Assembly: GCA_002401945.1 (NCBI GenBank)
Contig: NVUP01000007.1
Coordinates: 15,881 to 23,588, forward strand
Length of the DNA stretch: 7,708 bases
DNA from: Paracoccaceae bacterium
GTDB taxonomy: Bacteria > Pseudomonadota > Alphaproteobacteria > Rhodobacterales > Rhodobacteraceae
Direction: 5' to 3'
Both the position numbers and the translations under genes were made by a program. This document shows positions 5,892 to 7,708 of this stretch, piece by piece (the stretch's first letter is position 1; each line of letters starts with the position of its first letter). Below the pieces are notes generated by a model. It had not been told where the DNA came from. It did not search any database and worked only from the letters and a program-made list of their open reading frames with translations.

Positions 5892-6547
5892 GTGATAACG
5901 TCCTTTGTTGTGTCAGACCGGTCGGCCTCTGCCAGCAGGGCCGCAACCTCGCCGTCGCCAACCTGCCGGAAATCTCTGTAATGCGCGCCAACCGACCAAA
6001 ATGGTTTAGGGCTAAGCAGGCAGATCACAGTATCCACCAGCCCGCGCATTTCGTCCACCACATCCGGTGGCGCCACCGGCACCGCCAGAATAATCCGCGC
6101 CACTTTGCGCGACCGCAGACCCAGCAGCGCCGCCCGCACCGTGGCACCAGTGGCAATGCCATCGTCCACCACCACGGCACAACGCCCGGCTAAATCCACC
6201 GATGCTCGCGCGCCCAAATACATCTGTCGTCGCGCCGCGATCTCAGCCCGTTTCCGGTCTAGCGAATCATCAAAATCACCAACGTCCAGCCCCACTGATT
6301 GCAACAATGCTACGTTGAAAACCGGCTCAGCGCCTTCAACCACTGCACCAGCTGCCAGTTCGGAATTGCCCGGCATACCGATTTTACGAACCAAAATCAG
6401 GTCCAGTGGCGCGTTCAAACCCCGCGCCACCGGCACTGCCACCGGCACCCCACCGCGCGGCAGCGCCAGCACGACGGGGTTTTCCAACGCGAGGTCAATT
6501 ACTTGCCGCGCCAAATCATCTCCGGCTGATTTACGATCTTCAAACAT
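5888..6547 (-). CDS. Phosphoribosyltransferase (COG1926-type, type I PRTase fold)
   Basis: The 219-residue soluble protein has a type I phosphoribosyltransferase core. The PRPP-binding signature VVVDDGIATGATVRAAL is at residues 125-141, with the paired acidic residues at 128-129 and the Thr-rich phosphate loop. The earlier loop LALPRGGVPVA (27-37) is the second conserved motif of this predicted group. Its members have no settled substrate and are not one of the classical Apt, Hpt or Upp enzymes. The start is the ATG at 6547 with GAGGG about 5 bases upstream. It ends in a 4-bp overlap with the YtoQ gene and begins 48 bp after the methyltransferase on the same strand, so it may share that transcript. 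Reaction with PRPP and a base is the family expectation. Some relatives are fused or linked to hydrolases, but no such domain is present here. Confidence 0.9.
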   Translation of the reverse strand: MFEDRKSAGDDLARQVIDLALENPVVLALPRGGVPVAVPVARGLNAPLDLILVRKIGMPGNSELAAGAVVEGAEPVFNVALLQSVGLDVGDFDDSLDRKRAEIAARRQMYLGARASVDLAGRCAVVVDDGIATGATVRAALLGLRSRKVARIILAVPVAPPDVVDEMRGLVDTVICLLSPKPFWSVGAHYRDFRQVGDGEVAALLAEADRSDTTKDVIT

Positions 6548-6595
6548 GCAACCCTCACAGGCGCAATATAGCGCAGAGCAAAGGCAAGTCCTGCC

Positions 6596-7228
6596 TCAGC
6601 GCCGCCGCGCCACCAGATAACGGTTGGGCGGGTTGGCCGGGTAATTGCCAGTCTCAATGATTTCAAATCCGGCCTTGGTCATCGACCCCTCCAGATCGGC
6701 AACCGACATAAAGCTGACATAAGGCGCCTTGCCCAGCATCTGCGCCAGCGGCAGAACCACCCGCAACAACCGATAGCTCCACGGCGCACCACCCTGCGGT
6801 CGGCAGAAGCTTTTGGAGATCAACAGCCCACCGGGTTTTACCAAGCCATGGATATGCGATAACGCACCGTCCAGATCCTCAATCAGATGCAGCAGGTTAA
6901 ACGCCAGCACCGCATCATAGGGGCCAGCGGGGACTTCGCTCACACCCGCCTGCACAAACGTCAAGGTACTGGCTTGTTCCGTTTCAGCCTTGCCTCGCCC
7001 CACTGCAATCATGCTGCTCGAAATATCACTGGCGGTGTATTCAGCCACATCTCCGGCCAACAACAGCGCGGTGGAGCCGGTGCCGCAGCCCAGCTCCAAC
7101 ACCTGATCCTCTGGTTTCAAATAAGACCGGGTGCGGCCAAGGGTGTACTCATAAGCCGCCATATCCGAAATCGGCCGCTTGGCGTATTTCTCGGCAATGC
7201 CGTCCCAGAATTTCATCGTCTCTTGCAT
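6596..7228 (-). CDS. Class I SAM-dependent methyltransferase
   Basis: The 210-residue soluble protein has the Rossmann-type methyltransferase fold. Motif I, VLELGCGTG, is at residues 43-51. The acidic ribose-binding residue, Asp68, is in the segment EYTASDIS. The motif IV-like stretch YDAVLAFNLLHLIED is at 104-118, and the post-motif segment LVKPGGLLISKSF is at 129-141. It resembles the UbiE/Methyltransf_11 group, but the acceptor cannot be inferred. The frame is open upstream to 7348. The ATG at 7228 was chosen because AAGGAG lies 7 bases before it and the extra 40 residues look non-coding and overlap the divergent gene. It is divergent from a LysR-type gene with an 84-bp gap, so that regulator may control it. 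Downstream, 48 bp away, the phosphoribosyltransferase cluster follows on the same strand. Confidence 0.92.
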   Translation of the reverse strand: MQETMKFWDGIAEKYAKRPISDMAAYEYTLGRTRSYLKPEDQVLELGCGTGSTALLLAGDVAEYTASDISSSMIAVGRGKAETEQASTLTFVQAGVSEVPAGPYDAVLAFNLLHLIEDLDGALSHIHGLVKPGGLLISKSFCRPQGGAPWSYRLLRVVLPLAQMLGKAPYVSFMSVADLEGSMTKAGFEIIETGNYPANPPNRYLVARRR

Positions 7229-7276
7229 GGTATGTCTCCTTTGCAGGCAGGTTATCCATACGGTGATGCGATAGGA

Positions 7277-7305
7277 ATTGCCGAAATACGCAATACGCTT
7301 ATACA
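7277..7305. promoter_or_regulatory. Divergent control region: inverted repeat, tandem repeat and likely lysR promoter
   Basis: ATTGC (7277-7281) and GCAAT (7290-7294) form a perfect inverted repeat around eight bases, an interrupted dyad of the sort LysR-type regulators bind. A perfect tandem repeat of AATACGC (7285-7291 and 7292-7298) overlaps it. On the plus strand TTGCCG (7278-7283) and TATACA (7300-7305), 16 bp apart, are a fair -35/-10 pair for the LysR gene, so the dyad would cover the -35. This would suit negative autoregulation. No confident minus-strand promoter for the methyltransferase was found. Confidence 0.42.
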
Positions 7306-7312
7306 TATATGC

Positions 7313-7708
7313 ATGAGCATCCCGCCCAAGAGTTTCGACTGGAACCACGTCCGCGCCTTCCTTGCCACCGCCGACGAGGGCTCGCAGTCGGCTGCCGCCC
7401 GCAGCCTGGGCCTGACCCAGCCAACCCTAAGCCGTCAGGTGGCTGCGCTGGAACAGGATCTAGAGGTGCTGCTGTTTGAGCGCATTGGCCGGGCGCTGGA
7501 ACTGACCCCCGCCGGGCTGGAGCTGCTGGAGCACACCCACAGCATGGGCGCTGCTGCCAGTCGCATTGCGCTGACCGCCTCGGGACAATCTCAGTCCATC
7601 GAGGGTGAGGTGCGGATCACCGCCAGTGACGTTTATTCGGCCTATCTATTGCCGCCGGTGCTGCACCAGTTGCGTCAACTGGCCCCCAAACTGCGGGTCG
7701 AGATTGTT
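7313..7708 (+). CDS. LysR-family transcriptional regulator, N-terminal part (cut by window edge)
   Basis: The visible 132 codons hold the whole DNA-binding half of a LysR-type regulator. The winged helix-turn-helix spans about residues 9-68, with SQSAAARSLGLTQPTLSRQV at 24-43 and LLFERIGRALELTPAG at 53-68. A linker helix follows to about residue 95. The effector domain then begins with GEVRITASDVYSAYLLPPVL at 98-117. The rest, normally another 150-170 residues, lies beyond the right edge. The ATG at 7313 was chosen because the translation has the usual family lead. There is no ribosome binding site upstream, and with the -10 proposed at 7300-7305 the transcript would be almost leaderless. The gene is divergent from the methyltransferase, its most likely target together with itself. 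The effector is unknown. Confidence 0.93.
   Translation, partial: MSIPPKSFDWNHVRAFLATADEGSQSAAARSLGLTQPTLSRQVAALEQDLEVLLFERIGRALELTPAGLELLEHTHSMGAAASRIALTASGQSQSIEGEVRITASDVYSAYLLPPVLHQLRQLAPKLRVEIV

Noticed and set aside
5319..5981. A 220-codon plus-strand frame over the YtoQ and GNAT genes
   Set aside because: It lies opposite two recognised families and crosses their coupled junction. The translation is low-complexity with no motif.
7229..7348. N-terminal extension of the methyltransferase to 7348
   Set aside because: It would overlap the divergent LysR gene and its promoter region, and the internal ATG at 7228 has a canonical AAGGAG.

Overview
The window looks like chromosomal DNA of an alphaproteobacterium, most likely of the Roseobacter/Rhodobacteraceae type. 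This is an inference from fairly high GC, dense short-spaced genes, GTG starts, and gene content (cytochrome P450, class PPK2, a divergent Lrp-type regulator/alanine dehydrogenase pair, COG1926-type phosphoribosyltransferase with YtoQ). No species can be named from sequence alone. No rRNA, tRNA, CRISPR array, prophage or insertion sequence was seen.

Left part (1-1479, minus strand): the first 84 codons of a cytochrome P450, then a polyphosphate kinase 2 gene (ppk2) with a GTG start and a strong ribosome binding site. Between them lies a near-perfect 20-bp palindrome that resembles a dispersed REP-type element. A 225-bp spacer with only small inverted repeats separates ppk2 from the next gene.

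Middle (1480-4326): an Lrp/AsnC regulator (minus) is divergent from alanine dehydrogenase (ald, plus). The 136-bp control region holds a good -10 for the regulator, a likely ald -10, two copies of a 12-bp motif 32 bp apart and a 16-bp AT-rich palindrome. The regulator probably senses an amino acid and controls both itself and ald, which links L-alanine to pyruvate and ammonium. ald ends at a clear intrinsic terminator. An independent small-conductance mechanosensitive channel gene (MscS family) follows on the plus strand.

Right part (4327-7708): an unrecognised minus-strand gene with an uncertain start. After it comes a minus-strand cluster, transcribed from right to left: SAM-dependent methyltransferase, then phosphoribosyltransferase, YtoQ-family protein and GNAT acetyltransferase. 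The last three overlap by 4 bp at each junction (GTGA, ATGA), so they are very probably co-translated. The GNAT gene carries a one-base frameshift near codon 40, and both halves are otherwise well preserved. A partial LysR-family regulator is divergent from the methyltransferase and runs off the right end.

Most of the window is ordinary metabolism and regulation. The best candidate for an undescribed function is the coupled phosphoribosyltransferase-YtoQ-GNAT cassette, which puts two proteins with N-glycosidic-bond enzyme folds under one translation unit. Its substrate cannot be read from the sequence.
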